Positions 1 to 7,939 of a stretch of DNA of 64,000 bases are shown piece after piece. How positions within the stretch are numbered: the first letter of the stretch is position 1; every line of letters starts with the position of its first letter. Source of the stretch: Congzhengia sp045635085 (GTDB lineage Bacteria; Bacillota; Clostridia; UBA1381; UBA9506); the NCBI GenBank assembly GCA_045635085.1, contig JAZRBM010000017.1, positions 1-64,000 of the forward strand, given 5' to 3'. The position numbers and the translations under genes were made by a program. The notes under the pieces are model-generated. The model was not told the origin of the DNA. It did no database searches and saw nothing but the letters and a program-made list of their open reading frames with translations.

Positions 1-66
1 AGTCATTGTTGAAACCATACACTATTTTAATTACATAAAACCTATGCGAAAACTAAAAAGAAAACC

Positions 67-93
67 GCCTGTTCAATACAGACTTGAACAGGC
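67..93. terminator. Bidirectional hairpin terminator
   Basis: Arms GCCTGTTCAA (67-76) and TTGAACAGGC (84-93) pair perfectly around a 7-base loop. A-rich sequence lies on the left and a T-run about 15 bases to the right, so it could stop transcription from either side. It separates the left window edge from the first gene. Confidence 0.65.
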
Positions 94-139
94 AGCTTAA
101 AATATTCTTTTTTGTGTCTACAAAGTATTGACTACTTCA

Positions 140-166
140 GTCGTATCAGCATGGTACGGCTTTTTT
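140..166 (+). terminator. Terminator-like hairpin in the leader of the winged-helix gene
   Basis: GTCGTA (140-145) pairs with TACGGC (155-160, one G-T pair) and is followed directly by six T. It lies just before the ribosome site of the gene at 191, where a terminator would act as an attenuator. This arrangement matches the leaders of the two small paralogues at 27822 and 47269. Confidence 0.45.
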
Positions 167-190
167 GTTTGCAAAAAAGGAGGTCATAAA

Positions 191-487
191 ATGCAAAAAC
201 TAAAAGGTAAATTCACAACTATACTCAATAAGATTATCACTGATAAAAGTATCAGTGGGAACGAATTCAGAATATTGTGTTACCTCTGTATGAGGTCAGG
301 GAATAACAACTCTTGCTTCCCTTCTCTTGATACTATACATCAGGATACAGGTATCAGTTTAACAACAGTTAAAAACACGATACCAAAATTAGTTAAGGCG
401 GGCTATATCATAAAGGTTAATCGCAAAAAAAGCAACGGCAGTTCAACATCTAATCTGTACCGATTAACAAATAAAGTGTTTGAATAA
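191..487 (+). CDS. Small winged-helix DNA-binding protein
   Basis: A 98-residue protein. The start is the ATG at 191, which has a strong AAGGAGG site just upstream; upstream in-frame codons cross the terminator-like hairpin and are unlikely to be used. Residues 20-85 read as a winged helix of the HTH_36 type (EFRILCYLCMRSG, then a recognition-helix region ISLTTVKNTIPKL and a basic wing KVNRKK). Proteins of this kind are frequent on plasmids and integrative elements, as replication initiators or regulators. Its position before oriT, mobC and the relaxase suggests control or replication of the mobile element, but the target is unknown. Confidence 0.75.
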   Translation: MQKLKGKFTTILNKIITDKSISGNEFRILCYLCMRSGNNNSCFPSLDTIHQDTGISLTTVKNTIPKLVKAGYIIKVNRKKSNGSSTSNLYRLTNKVFE

Positions 488-818
488 TTGGTGGTTGTTT
501 TTTGACTTAGGTGGTGTGAAAAACGGCTACAAATAATACTAAGTTAATAATAACATAGGGTTATTGGATAAGAATAATATATCCAATAAAATAAAACGAT
601 GATCTAATTGATTAGCTCCTCTTGTAGAGATTTGCAAATCAATTATTTTTTTATTCCAATATCCCTAAAAATTATCGGACACGAGAATTTGAGTTTTTTC
701 CCAGACTTGGTCTGGGGCAAGCATAGCGTCCGGCTGTCCGCCTGCCGCGTTGTGTCGCCTTGACGGCACACTATTCGGGCAGAAGCCCGGACCCACTTTG
801 ATGAAGGAGGTAATATAA
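488..818 (+). other. Non-coding interval with oriT-like GC-rich inverted repeats
   Basis: No gene is seen here. The right half (about 690-800) is clearly more GC-rich than its surroundings and carries stacked inverted repeats: CCCAGAC/GTCTGGG (700-716), a TGTG...CACA stem near 751-770, and GGGC/GCCC near 777-787. A GC-rich, repeat-bearing segment directly upstream of mobC and a relaxase is where the transfer origin of mobilizable elements lies, with the nic site near the repeats. The nic site itself cannot be placed by eye. Confidence 0.55.
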
Positions 819-1133
819 ATGTCAAAAAGAAAAAGAGATAAGACATTAACAATACGAGTTACAGAAAAAGAAAAGCAATTTATTCAAAAGCGTGCAGACA
901 AAGCAGATCTAAGTGTTACAGATTATATGGTCAGACTTTCCAACGAAACGCCCATCTATATTCCCGTCGATATGCAACCATTTTTATTAGAATTTAAGCG
1001 TATCGGTAACAACATTAATCAGCTGACACGGAAGGTCAATGCGAAGGTGTTTTACTCATATAATTTCGAAGAATTTATCAGTGCGATTAACAAATTAAAT
1101 GATCGCATTGGAGAGATTGCGAGGCGAGATTAA
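819..1133 (+). CDS. mobC: MobC-like relaxosome accessory protein
   Basis: A 104-residue basic protein with GAAGGAGG upstream. The N-terminus (DKTLTIRVTEKEKQFIQKRA) reads as a ribbon-helix-helix strand plus helix. The C-terminal half (FKRIGNNINQLTRKVN) carries the G-x-N-x-NQ-hxR pattern of the MobC family. MobC binds and locally opens oriT to help the relaxase nick it. Its stop overlaps the relaxase start by one base (TAATG), so the two are translationally coupled. Confidence 0.85.
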   Translation: MSKRKRDKTLTIRVTEKEKQFIQKRADKADLSVTDYMVRLSNETPIYIPVDMQPFLLEFKRIGNNINQLTRKVNAKVFYSYNFEEFISAINKLNDRIGEIARRD

Positions 1134-2668
1134 TGGCAACAGTAAATGTAATTCCTGAAGCAAAACAACGCCCAAGCGCAATGCGTGGTCTCATCAATTA
1201 TTGTCTGCGAAAAGAGAAAACGTTTGATGTGAATTCAGGCAGAAAATTAATCACCGGAATTAACTGTATTGGCGAAAATGTCTATGCAGAATTTATGACA
1301 ACAAAAGCAGTTTATCATAAAGAAACCGGTATGAATTTCTATCATTTTTCTCAATCGTTTTCACCTGAAGAAAAAATTACACCTGAACAAGTACACGAGG
1401 TTGGAATTGAGTTTGCTAAACGAGCTTGGCCGGGACATGAAGTTTTAGTTTGTACACATATGGACGAGCCTCATTTACATTCAAATTTTGTTGTTAATTC
1501 TGTGAATTTTGAAAATGGTTCTAAGATACATTTTACTCCAAATTCCCTAAAGGTTTTAAGAGATATTAGTGATGAAATTTGTATCAGTCATGGCTTCTCT
1601 GTGCTAGCACCTTATCAAAAAGGCGGCAGAAGTATTTCAACAAGAGAATATCGTGCTGCAGAAAAAGGTCAAAGCTGGAAATTCAGGCTTATAAGTGATA
1701 TTCAAGAGAGTATGAAATATAGCTGTAATCGAAGTCAATTTACAAAAGAAATGGCAAAACGAGGATACCAAATGAGATGGACAGACGAAAGAAAAAATAT
1801 TACTTTCAGTTGTCCAAATGGAAAACTATGCAGGGATATTAAACTGCATGATGATAAATTTTTAAAGGAGATGATTGAGAATGAATTCAAGATACGAGAA
1901 CAACTCGCAAAAGAACTTTTCGGTACAAGAATTAATCAACAAGAACTCTTCAAATCTGGGGAAACTTTCACAACAGACTTATCAGGTAGAGATATGTTCT
2001 ATACCGAAGGAACAGAGGTCAATCGAGATACAATTGATGAAGGACATGGTAGAATTTCAACCGAAACTGTACGAAAAGATTTCGAAGTTGGCAACGAGCG
2101 AAATGATAGACGAGAATCAGATCGACCTGATGAATCAGTTATTGCAGAAGCTGGCGGATATGACCAACTATATTCAGAGAAAACACGCAGAGACAGTGAA
2201 GGATGTGGAGAATATTTTGAAACAGGATGGGAAAATGAGAGAGAATTTTATTTCAGAGTTCTCCTCGGAGATGAGAACCAACTTGGAAGAATTGGAGGAA
2301 GCGACAGATATGTTGAAGCAACACTTGCTGAAGTTCCTGGCGATAACAGTAGGAGCGGCAACCTTATTCTCGATGCTGGTGTCGGTACTCTTACAGCTCT
2401 GGCTTCGCTGATGGATAACGACCAAGACGATGATCCAGAAGAGAAGAAAAAGAAACTCGATGCCAAGGATGCGGGTTCAAATGTTGGGTTTGCATTAGGT
2501 AGTGCCATAGGTCTTGCAGCTGCTCTTATAGCAAAGAGCAAAAAACAAGATGAGGACATAACCGAAACCCCGACAGAAGAACCTGATGAGTCAGAGAAAA
2601 TCGACATTGATACATACAAAGAAAATGATGACTTAGATGAAGATGAAGGTTTCAAGTTGGAGATGTGA
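1133..2668 (+). CDS. MobA/VirD2-family relaxase
   Basis: A 511-residue conjugative DNA nickase. The N-terminal 240 residues match the relaxase/mobilization-nuclease fold: an N-terminal segment with INYCLRKEK that may include the nicking tyrosine, then the metal-binding histidine motif EPHLHSNFVVNS near residues 120-131. The rest is polar and low in complexity, and ends in a very acidic tail with a possible hydrophobic helix (GFALGSAIGLAAALIA). About 180 codons of this tail also encode the nested gene at 1881-2411, which may explain the odd composition. No type IV coupling or channel genes are visible, so the element is probably mobilized by a helper. A small hairpin (AAGCGGA/TCCGCTT, 2671-2692) follows the stop. 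Confidence 0.85.
   Translation: MATVNVIPEAKQRPSAMRGLINYCLRKEKTFDVNSGRKLITGINCIGENVYAEFMTTKAVYHKETGMNFYHFSQSFSPEEKITPEQVHEVGIEFAKRAWPGHEVLVCTHMDEPHLHSNFVVNSVNFENGSKIHFTPNSLKVLRDISDEICISHGFSVLAPYQKGGRSISTREYRAAEKGQSWKFRLISDIQESMKYSCNRSQFTKEMAKRGYQMRWTDERKNITFSCPNGKLCRDIKLHDDKFLKEMIENEFKIREQLAKELFGTRINQQELFKSGETFTTDLSGRDMFYTEGTEVNRDTIDEGHGRISTETVRKDFEVGNERNDRRESDRPDESVIAEAGGYDQLYSEKTRRDSEGCGEYFETGWENEREFYFRVLLGDENQLGRIGGSDRYVEATLAEVPGDNSRSGNLILDAGVGTLTALASLMDNDQDDDPEEKKKKLDAKDAGSNVGFALGSAIGLAAALIAKSKKQDEDITETPTEEPDESEKIDIDTYKENDDLDEDEGFKLEM
1881..2411 (+). CDS. MobB-like membrane protein nested inside the relaxase gene
   Basis: A 176-residue open frame lying wholly within the relaxase gene in another frame. 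Its ATG at 1881 has its own perfect AAAGGAG site (1864-1870) ten bases upstream, which the relaxase does not need. The product is helical and probably coiled-coil over most of its length (many E, K, Q, L), with one strong C-terminal membrane helix (LLKFLAITVGAATLFSMLVS). ColE1-type plasmids encode MobB in the same way, as a membrane-associated protein overlapping mobA in another frame. By layout and topology this is a MobB analogue; sequence homology was not tested. Confidence 0.7.
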   Translation: MNSRYENNSQKNFSVQELINKNSSNLGKLSQQTYQVEICSIPKEQRSIEIQLMKDMVEFQPKLYEKISKLATSEMIDENQIDLMNQLLQKLADMTNYIQRKHAETVKDVENILKQDGKMRENFISEFSSEMRTNLEELEEATDMLKQHLLKFLAITVGAATLFSMLVSVLLQLWLR

Positions 2669-2731
2669 TGTAAGCGGACTCGTTCCGCTTCTCCTCTTCT
2701 AAAAGCCAATATTCAAAATTTGTATTTCACC

Positions 2732-2760
2732 TTGACAAATTATAAAAAATAGAATATAAT
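2732..2760 (+). promoter_or_regulatory. Sigma-A promoter of the AbiE operon
   Basis: TTGACA (2732-2737), a 17-base spacer and TATAAT (2755-2760): a perfect consensus promoter 44 bases upstream of the AbiEi start. It indicates that the defence genes are transcribed independently of the mobilization genes. Confidence 0.85.
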
Positions 2761-2803
2761 ATATACAAAGTTGCCACAATGCAAATTTGTTTGAGGTGGA
2801 AAT

Positions 2804-3544
2804 ATGAATAGAACAATTAAAAATTACGATAAGATAATTGAGGCACTTTCTCCGATAACAAAGCAAGCTGAAGTGCTACAAAAATCTATTTCTCCAATGA
2901 CTAAAATGGTTGAAGAAATTCAAAAACCTTTTAAGGTCATTAGCGATAATGCAAGGATAACTGAAAATCTCACCAAAGGATTGCAAGGCCTTATTCGTAC
3001 AACGGAGCTTAATAATCTTGGTATATATTCAAAAGATATAGGTGATCTTCTAAAAGCCGGATATATCGAGCGAGTAAAACAAGGTTATTATAGGCTTGTT
3101 GAGCATACAGAAAATGATAGCGAGGCAAAGCTAATTGGTGAGCTTTACCCTGATGGAATAATATGTATGACCTCTGCTCTATTCTATTATGGATATAGCG
3201 ACAGAACTCCGCTTACCTGGGATATTGCAATAGACAGAAATGTTTCAAAGGCAAGATTTAATATAGATTATCCTTATGTAAAACCTTATTATATAGATAA
3301 ATCACATCTTGAATATGGAATTACCGAAGCAGAATATGAAGATTGCACTCTAAAAATTTTTGACAAAGACAGACTTATATGTGAGTGTATCAAACATGAG
3401 AATAAGATGGAGCGAGAAACTTACAACAAGGCAATTATAAGCTATATAAACGATACTACTAAAAATATAACTAACCTTTTGGAATATGCTAAAAAACGCA
3501 ATATTCACAAAAAAGTGAGAGAGCGAATTGGAGTGTGGCTATAA
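2804..3544 (+). CDS. AbiEi-like antitoxin of a type IV toxin-antitoxin pair
   Basis: A 246-residue protein after GAGGTGG. Residues 65-135 form the usual AbiEi winged helix (DIGDLLKAGYIERVKQGYYRL), followed by the antitoxin domain (MTSALFYYGYSDRTPLTWDIAI). AbiEi antitoxins repress their own operon and neutralize AbiEii without forming a stable complex. Oddity: the first 55 residues, with a repeated S-P-x-T-K pattern (SPITKQAEVLQKSISPMTKM), are an amphipathic extension not typical of the family. The stop overlaps the AbiEii start by one base, indicating coupled translation. Confidence 0.85.
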   Translation: MNRTIKNYDKIIEALSPITKQAEVLQKSISPMTKMVEEIQKPFKVISDNARITENLTKGLQGLIRTTELNNLGIYSKDIGDLLKAGYIERVKQGYYRLVEHTENDSEAKLIGELYPDGIICMTSALFYYGYSDRTPLTWDIAIDRNVSKARFNIDYPYVKPYYIDKSHLEYGITEAEYEDCTLKIFDKDRLICECIKHENKMERETYNKAIISYINDTTKNITNLLEYAKKRNIHKKVRERIGVWL

Positions 3545-4437
3545 TGGATAAAGGTGCATCAATTATTACAAAACTAAAAAACAAAGCTAAAGAAACAGGT
3601 AAACCATTGCAGGTGCATTTGCAGTTGTTCTGCCAAGAGGAATTTTTGAGAAAACTCTCTATCTCTAAATATGCAGACAATCTTGTATTAAAAGGCGGAC
3701 TTTTTATTTATACGCTTACAAACTTTGAAAGCAGAGCTACAATAGATGTTGATTTTCTTATGCGACAGCTTCCCAATAGCATTGAAGAAATAGAGAAAAT
3801 AGTATTAGACATTTTATCTGTAGATACAGGAAATGATTTTATTGAACTTACGGCAAAGGCATTTGAAACTATATCTCCCCAAAGAAAATATACAGGTGTT
3901 TCCTTTCAGATAATTGGTAAGATAAAAAATACAAGAACACCTTTTAGTGTTGATTTAGGTGTTGGGGATATAATCGTACCTAAGGCCGAAAAGAGAGTGA
4001 TTCCTGTTCAACTTGATGAATTCACAAAACCGGAGATAAGTACATATTCTCTCGAAAGCACGATTGCCGAGAAATTTGATGCGATGCTACAAAGACTTGA
4101 AATGACAAGCAGAATGAAGGATTTTTATGACATATATTACCTTTCTAATATGTTTGATTTTGACGGACTAAAATTACAGGAAGCGATTTTTGAAACCCTT
4201 CAAAATCGAGGTACAGCATATAGCAGAGATAGTCTTAATCAAATTGCCGAACTTGCAAATGATACCGAAATGATTTCAAAATGGAATTATTTCTTAAGAA
4301 CTATCAAAATGGGCGAACTTGATTTTGGCGAAGTTGTTGATGCAATGGTACATTTCTTATCCCCTGTATGGCAGGCTATTCTTGATGAAGACGAGCTTTT
4401 GAAAAAATGGGATAAAGAAAAAAACAAATGGATATGA
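3544..4437 (+). CDS. AbiEii-like nucleotidyltransferase toxin
   Basis: A 297-residue protein of the AbiEii nucleotidyltransferase family. The ATG at 3544 overlaps the antitoxin stop (TAATG). The signature lies near residues 45-75: KGGLFIYTLTNFESRATIDVDFL holds the GG-loop and the D-x-D metal ligands (this is longer than one motif; the key residues are GG and DVD). Further hallmarks are LESTIAEKFDAM and the helical K-D-F-Y-D-I-Y motif. Family members transfer nucleotides to RNA or other targets and arrest growth during phage attack. With the preceding gene it forms a complete AbiE system. Confidence 0.88.
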   Translation: MDKGASIITKLKNKAKETGKPLQVHLQLFCQEEFLRKLSISKYADNLVLKGGLFIYTLTNFESRATIDVDFLMRQLPNSIEEIEKIVLDILSVDTGNDFIELTAKAFETISPQRKYTGVSFQIIGKIKNTRTPFSVDLGVGDIIVPKAEKRVIPVQLDEFTKPEISTYSLESTIAEKFDAMLQRLEMTSRMKDFYDIYYLSNMFDFDGLKLQEAIFETLQNRGTAYSRDSLNQIAELANDTEMISKWNYFLRTIKMGELDFGEVVDAMVHFLSPVWQAILDEDELLKKWDKEKNKWI

Positions 4438-4466
4438 AAGGTTTTACATAATGGAGGCAGATGATA

Positions 4467-5405
4467 ATGTGGTTTGATAACCCTATATGGAAGGATCTTG
4501 AAAGAATAAATAATTTACATAGACAAATAATGAAATCTCCGGTATCAGAGCTAATGGAACAATTCAATCGACGAGAAGCCATGATTCAAAATATGGCCAG
4601 AACCATGATGAATCCGGCTTGGCAATCAGCGTTGTCTCAGGCTGATAAGATTTCACAAATAGCATCAAGTGCTGCGGTTTTCAAAGATATAGGAATTATA
4701 AATAGTGCAGCCATAGCAATAAAGCCGTCGGTCATGAATATGTTACATGATTATACAGAATTATTTCCCAAGGTTGATATCACCGAAAAAATTCTTGCTT
4801 CTGCTACGGCCCTAAAAAGCTTTACCTCTATAGCAGAACAAATAATGATAAACCCAGTAGCAGATGCATTGAGCGCCTTGACAAAAATAGATTTTGACAT
4901 ATTAAATTCGTGCGATATTGGCATTGACAACGTGGATTTATGTCAAGATGGACTTTTAATCAATAACGAAGTATATACCATAGAAGAAATACAAGATAAT
5001 ATTGTTGAAACTGCCAAGGAAATATCTACTGGCATTGATACAAAGAATTTAAGCGAATCAATAAAGAGAAAATTTCTTGCATTTATTGCATTCTTGAATA
5101 TAATTTTGACTTTATATGGTACGGGGGAAATGTGTAAAGATATCAACGAACATATCATTACTCCCGTGCTTCAAAGTATTCCAGATGTCGCATGTATAGA
5201 ATATGTAAAAGTTGAAAAAGCATATATCAAGAACGAACCCAATTCAAAAGCTCAAAATATTTGTGAAATTTTATATGCTGAGCCAGTTGAAATTGTAGAA
5301 GAAATAAAGTTTTGGAGAAAAGTAAAATACCATATAGATGGACAAGAAGTTATAGGATGGATATCAAAAATTAGTATTGGTACGGAAGATGATATAAACA
5401 AGTAA
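4467..5405 (+). CDS. SH3b-domain membrane protein of unknown role
   Basis: A 312-residue protein, not recognised as a whole. The ATG at 4467 sits 10 bases after GGAGG; an ATG at 4461 is too close. Residues 1-110 are helical and rich in M, Q and A (SPVSELMEQFNRREAMIQNM), recalling the N-terminal extension of the AbiEi protein upstream. One hydrophobic helix lies near 200-217 (FLAFIAFLNIILTLYG). The C-terminal 65 residues look like a bacterial SH3 fold (a short-turn pattern ending VIGWISKISIG). It follows the AbiEii gene by 29 bases in the same direction, so it may be an accessory of the defence module. Confidence 0.65.
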   Translation: MWFDNPIWKDLERINNLHRQIMKSPVSELMEQFNRREAMIQNMARTMMNPAWQSALSQADKISQIASSAAVFKDIGIINSAAIAIKPSVMNMLHDYTELFPKVDITEKILASATALKSFTSIAEQIMINPVADALSALTKIDFDILNSCDIGIDNVDLCQDGLLINNEVYTIEEIQDNIVETAKEISTGIDTKNLSESIKRKFLAFIAFLNIILTLYGTGEMCKDINEHIITPVLQSIPDVACIEYVKVEKAYIKNEPNSKAQNICEILYAEPVEIVEEIKFWRKVKYHIDGQEVIGWISKISIGTEDDINK

Positions 5406-5433
5406 AAAGTTATTATAAAGTTGGAGGTGTACT

Positions 5434-6684
5434 ATGCATTTGACACTTATTGAAAACGGATTAGATTCATTACGCAAGGGGTATGAATCGCTAAATAATT
5501 ATGACAATTTATTGGATTCCGGTGGAGATGAATTACAGAAATCGTTTGCCTTAAAAAGTGCGATAATTCAAACCCATCATGGAATTGAGATATTAATGAA
5601 ATATATTTTGGCTAGTCAAAGCGAATATCTTATATTTTCAAACATTGATGATAATGTAAAAAATGCATATAAGGAAAAGTATCAAAAAGGACTGAATAGT
5701 GTATTTGAAACTTCTGTTATTGATAAAGTACATACAGTAACATATTTAGAAGCGTTTGAAAGATTAACTAATATTTGTAATCATAAGTTCCCTAAAAATT
5801 TTGCAGAAAAAATCACAAAACTTAATTTGTTTAGAAATAGATTAACTCATGCTGAGATTAGTATAGATAATCAAGAAATAGTTATGCTATTCAATGAGTT
5901 GATAGATCAAATTGATATTTATTTTTTCAATCAAATTGGTGAAAAATATAAAACTTTGAGTGGATATAGTGATTTAATTAAGAATTATGAGAAATATACA
6001 GAGTGGTTAAAAGAACAAAACAAGCTACTTAAAGCTGAGGCTATTGATAAACTAACTAATATTTTTCAAAAATTACAGATAAATATGGGTGTGAATGAGG
6101 TTAAAAGAATCGAAGATATAAATTTGTGTACAAAATTTATCGAAGAATTATATTTAACAGGATTTAAATTTGGTACAGATCTTTATAATATGACATGCTC
6201 TGGAGACGTATCGGAAATCAAAAGGATAGACGATAAGCATTTTTCTTTGTTTTGTAAGGATAATAACGGAGAGGAAATATTTAAATTTAAAAGTATTATA
6301 ATATATAATCCGGAATTTGATTCAAATTTTTCTCCAATCTTTATATTTGAAGCGGATGATGACGATGATATTACCGAGGCAGAAAATTTAGTCAAAAGAG
6401 AGGAATATTCAAAAAAGGGGAAATACTTAATTGATGGATTAAAAATATCAACACAAGATGATATAATTATTGACTGCGACCAACTACATGAGATGTATTA
6501 CAAACTTGATAATGAACCAATAGATTTTAAATTTCATCATGTTTGTAAATATCTGTCTAAATGTATGTTTTGTATGATTAATATACAAGGACTAAATTAT
6601 GGTAGATTTAATGAACTAATAGCACAAGAATATAATACTGATGGAGCAGTATTTGAAAGAAAACTACGAAGAACTCTAAAATAA
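5434..6684 (+). CDS. HEPN-domain protein, putative defence RNase
   Basis: A 416-residue protein after GGAGGTG. The N-terminal 160 residues are all-helical (KSAIIQTHHGIEILMKYILA) and end in FRNRLTHAEI. Its R-x4-H matches the active-site signature of HEPN ribonucleases, common in toxin-antitoxin and abortive-infection systems. Residues 160-416 are mixed alpha/beta, with an acidic run DDDDDITEAE and an HHVCKYLSKCMFC segment; I do not recognise this half. The low GC content and the position beside AbiE support a defence role, but nuclease activity is inferred from the motif alone. Confidence 0.65.
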   Translation: MHLTLIENGLDSLRKGYESLNNYDNLLDSGGDELQKSFALKSAIIQTHHGIEILMKYILASQSEYLIFSNIDDNVKNAYKEKYQKGLNSVFETSVIDKVHTVTYLEAFERLTNICNHKFPKNFAEKITKLNLFRNRLTHAEISIDNQEIVMLFNELIDQIDIYFFNQIGEKYKTLSGYSDLIKNYEKYTEWLKEQNKLLKAEAIDKLTNIFQKLQINMGVNEVKRIEDINLCTKFIEELYLTGFKFGTDLYNMTCSGDVSEIKRIDDKHFSLFCKDNNGEEIFKFKSIIIYNPEFDSNFSPIFIFEADDDDDITEAENLVKREEYSKKGKYLIDGLKISTQDDIIIDCDQLHEMYYKLDNEPIDFKFHHVCKYLSKCMFCMINIQGLNYGRFNELIAQEYNTDGAVFERKLRRTLK

Positions 6685-6759
6685 TTTTTGTTGTATTTGC
6701 TGAATAGACTTTTGGGAGTTTATATGATATTGTTTGTGTTGCCAAAGGAGGTGACACGA

Positions 6760-6981
6760 ATGGCGAAATATACATTAGAGGACATTATGTATGGAGACAA
6801 GTACGGCATTGAAAGTGCAGTGGTTGCTGAAGTATTCAAACAGGTTCAACAAGGGACGCCAGTAAAAGAACTTAAAGAAAAACTTAATATGCTTTATATC
6901 AAGCATACATTACTTGCAGCAAAGAGGATGCATGATGAAGGCGATTGTATTTCGAATAACGAAATTACAATCGCCTTTTAA
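6760..6981 (+). CDS. Small protein of unknown function
   Basis: A 73-residue protein. The ATG at 6760 has a perfect AAAGGAGGTGA site (6743-6753), so the longer upstream reading is rejected. It is helical (DIMYGDKYGIESAVVAEVFKQ) with no membrane segment and no cysteines beyond one. A strong hairpin overlaps its last codons, so the gene ends inside its own terminator. I see no diagnostic motif. It sits just before the recombinase gene and could be an accessory of that system or of the mobile element. Confidence 0.6.
   Translation: MAKYTLEDIMYGDKYGIESAVVAEVFKQVQQGTPVKELKEKLNMLYIKHTLLAAKRMHDEGDCISNNEITIAF
6938..6979 (+). terminator. Hairpin overlapping the 3' end of the small gene
   Basis: The arms 6938-6954 and 6960-6977 (starting AAGGCGATTGTA and ending TACAATCGCCTT) pair over 17 bases with one bulge, followed by TTTT. 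It isolates the recombinase gene downstream. Confidence 0.65.
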
Positions 6982-7065
6982 TATGCAAACCAAACGCAAA
7001 TCATTGACAACTCTTATATATTTTATCGTTGGTGGTAAAATAAAACTAAAGGAGTTGATTCAAAA

Positions 7066-7905
7066 ATGAGAAAAATTACAAATGAATTAATAACAAATTT
7101 TAAAGAATATTTGATTGACGAGGAAAAGTCGGTAGCAACACTTGATAAGTATATCAGGGACATAATTGTATTTATGAATTGGTCCAATGACCGAGAATTG
7201 GGCAAAAGTCTAGTGCTTGAGTACAAACAAGAGATAATAGAAAAATATGCACCGACAAGTGTAAATTCAATTATATCATCCCTAAACAGTTTCTTCGTAT
7301 ATAATGAGTGGTATGACTTGAAAGTGAAATCTATTAAAATTCAAAAGCAGATTTTTGCTAACAAGGACAAGGAACTTACTAAGGCGGAATATGAAAGATT
7401 ACTCAAGGCTGCTAAGAGTAAAAATAATCAGAGATTGTATTATTTGATGCAGACAATTTGTTCATCAGGCCTGAGAGTATCAGAATTAAAGTATGTAACT
7501 ACAGATGCCATAAGATGTGGTCAAGCAACCATAAACTGCAAAGGCAAGATGAGAATTGTTATACTCCCAAAGCAACTTTGCAAAATGCTAAAAGAATATA
7601 TAAAAGAAAATAATATAAAAAGCGGTTCTGTGTTCGTAAGTAAAAACGGAAAGCCGCTTGATAGATCAAACATATGGTCTGATATGAAAAAACTCTGCGA
7701 AAGTGCCGGGGTGTCAAAAGATAAGGTATTCCCACATAACCTTCGCCATTTGTTCGCTCGCACCTACTACACGCTTCAAAAAGATGTAGTAAGACTCGCT
7801 GATATCCTCGGTCACTCGAATGTAAACACAACAAGAATTTATACAATGGAAAGCGGAATTGTGCATCGTCAGCAATTACAGCAACTGGGACTTCTGCTGT
7901 GCTGA
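7066..7905 (+). CDS. Xer-type tyrosine recombinase, probable invertase of the adjacent promoter switch
   Basis: A 279-residue site-specific recombinase with AAAGGAG 11 bases upstream. Residues 1-85 are the SAM-like core-binding domain; 100-279 are the catalytic domain. All active-site residues are visible: Arg in SSGLRVSELKY, Lys in KGKMRIVILP, H-x-x-R in HNLRHLFA, His in LGHSNVNTTR, and Tyr in RIYTM. The length and lack of an arm-binding domain are those of XerC/XerD or phase-variation recombinases rather than phage integrases. It lies 10 bases left of one of two dif-like inverted repeats (7915 and 8165), so its likely substrate is that invertible segment. Confidence 0.88.
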   Translation: MRKITNELITNFKEYLIDEEKSVATLDKYIRDIIVFMNWSNDRELGKSLVLEYKQEIIEKYAPTSVNSIISSLNSFFVYNEWYDLKVKSIKIQKQIFANKDKELTKAEYERLLKAAKSKNNQRLYYLMQTICSSGLRVSELKYVTTDAIRCGQATINCKGKMRIVILPKQLCKMLKEYIKENNIKSGSVFVSKNGKPLDRSNIWSDMKKLCESAGVSKDKVFPHNLRHLFARTYYTLQKDVVRLADILGHSNVNTTRIYTMESGIVHRQQLQQLGLLLC

Positions 7906-7914
7906 AATAAAAAG

Positions 7915-7939
7915 ACCACATAATACGGATTATGTGGTA
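7915..7939 (+). repeat. Left inverted repeat of the invertible promoter (dif-like site)
   Basis: Twenty-five bases identical to the reverse complement of 8165-8189. The layout is CATAA (7919-7923), hexamer TACGGA (7924-7929), TTATG (7930-7934), extended to 10-base palindromic arms. This matches the dif pattern of two recombinase half-sites around a six-base crossover. The hexamer is asymmetric, giving the site a direction opposite to the right copy; recombination would therefore invert the DNA between them. Confidence 0.9.
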
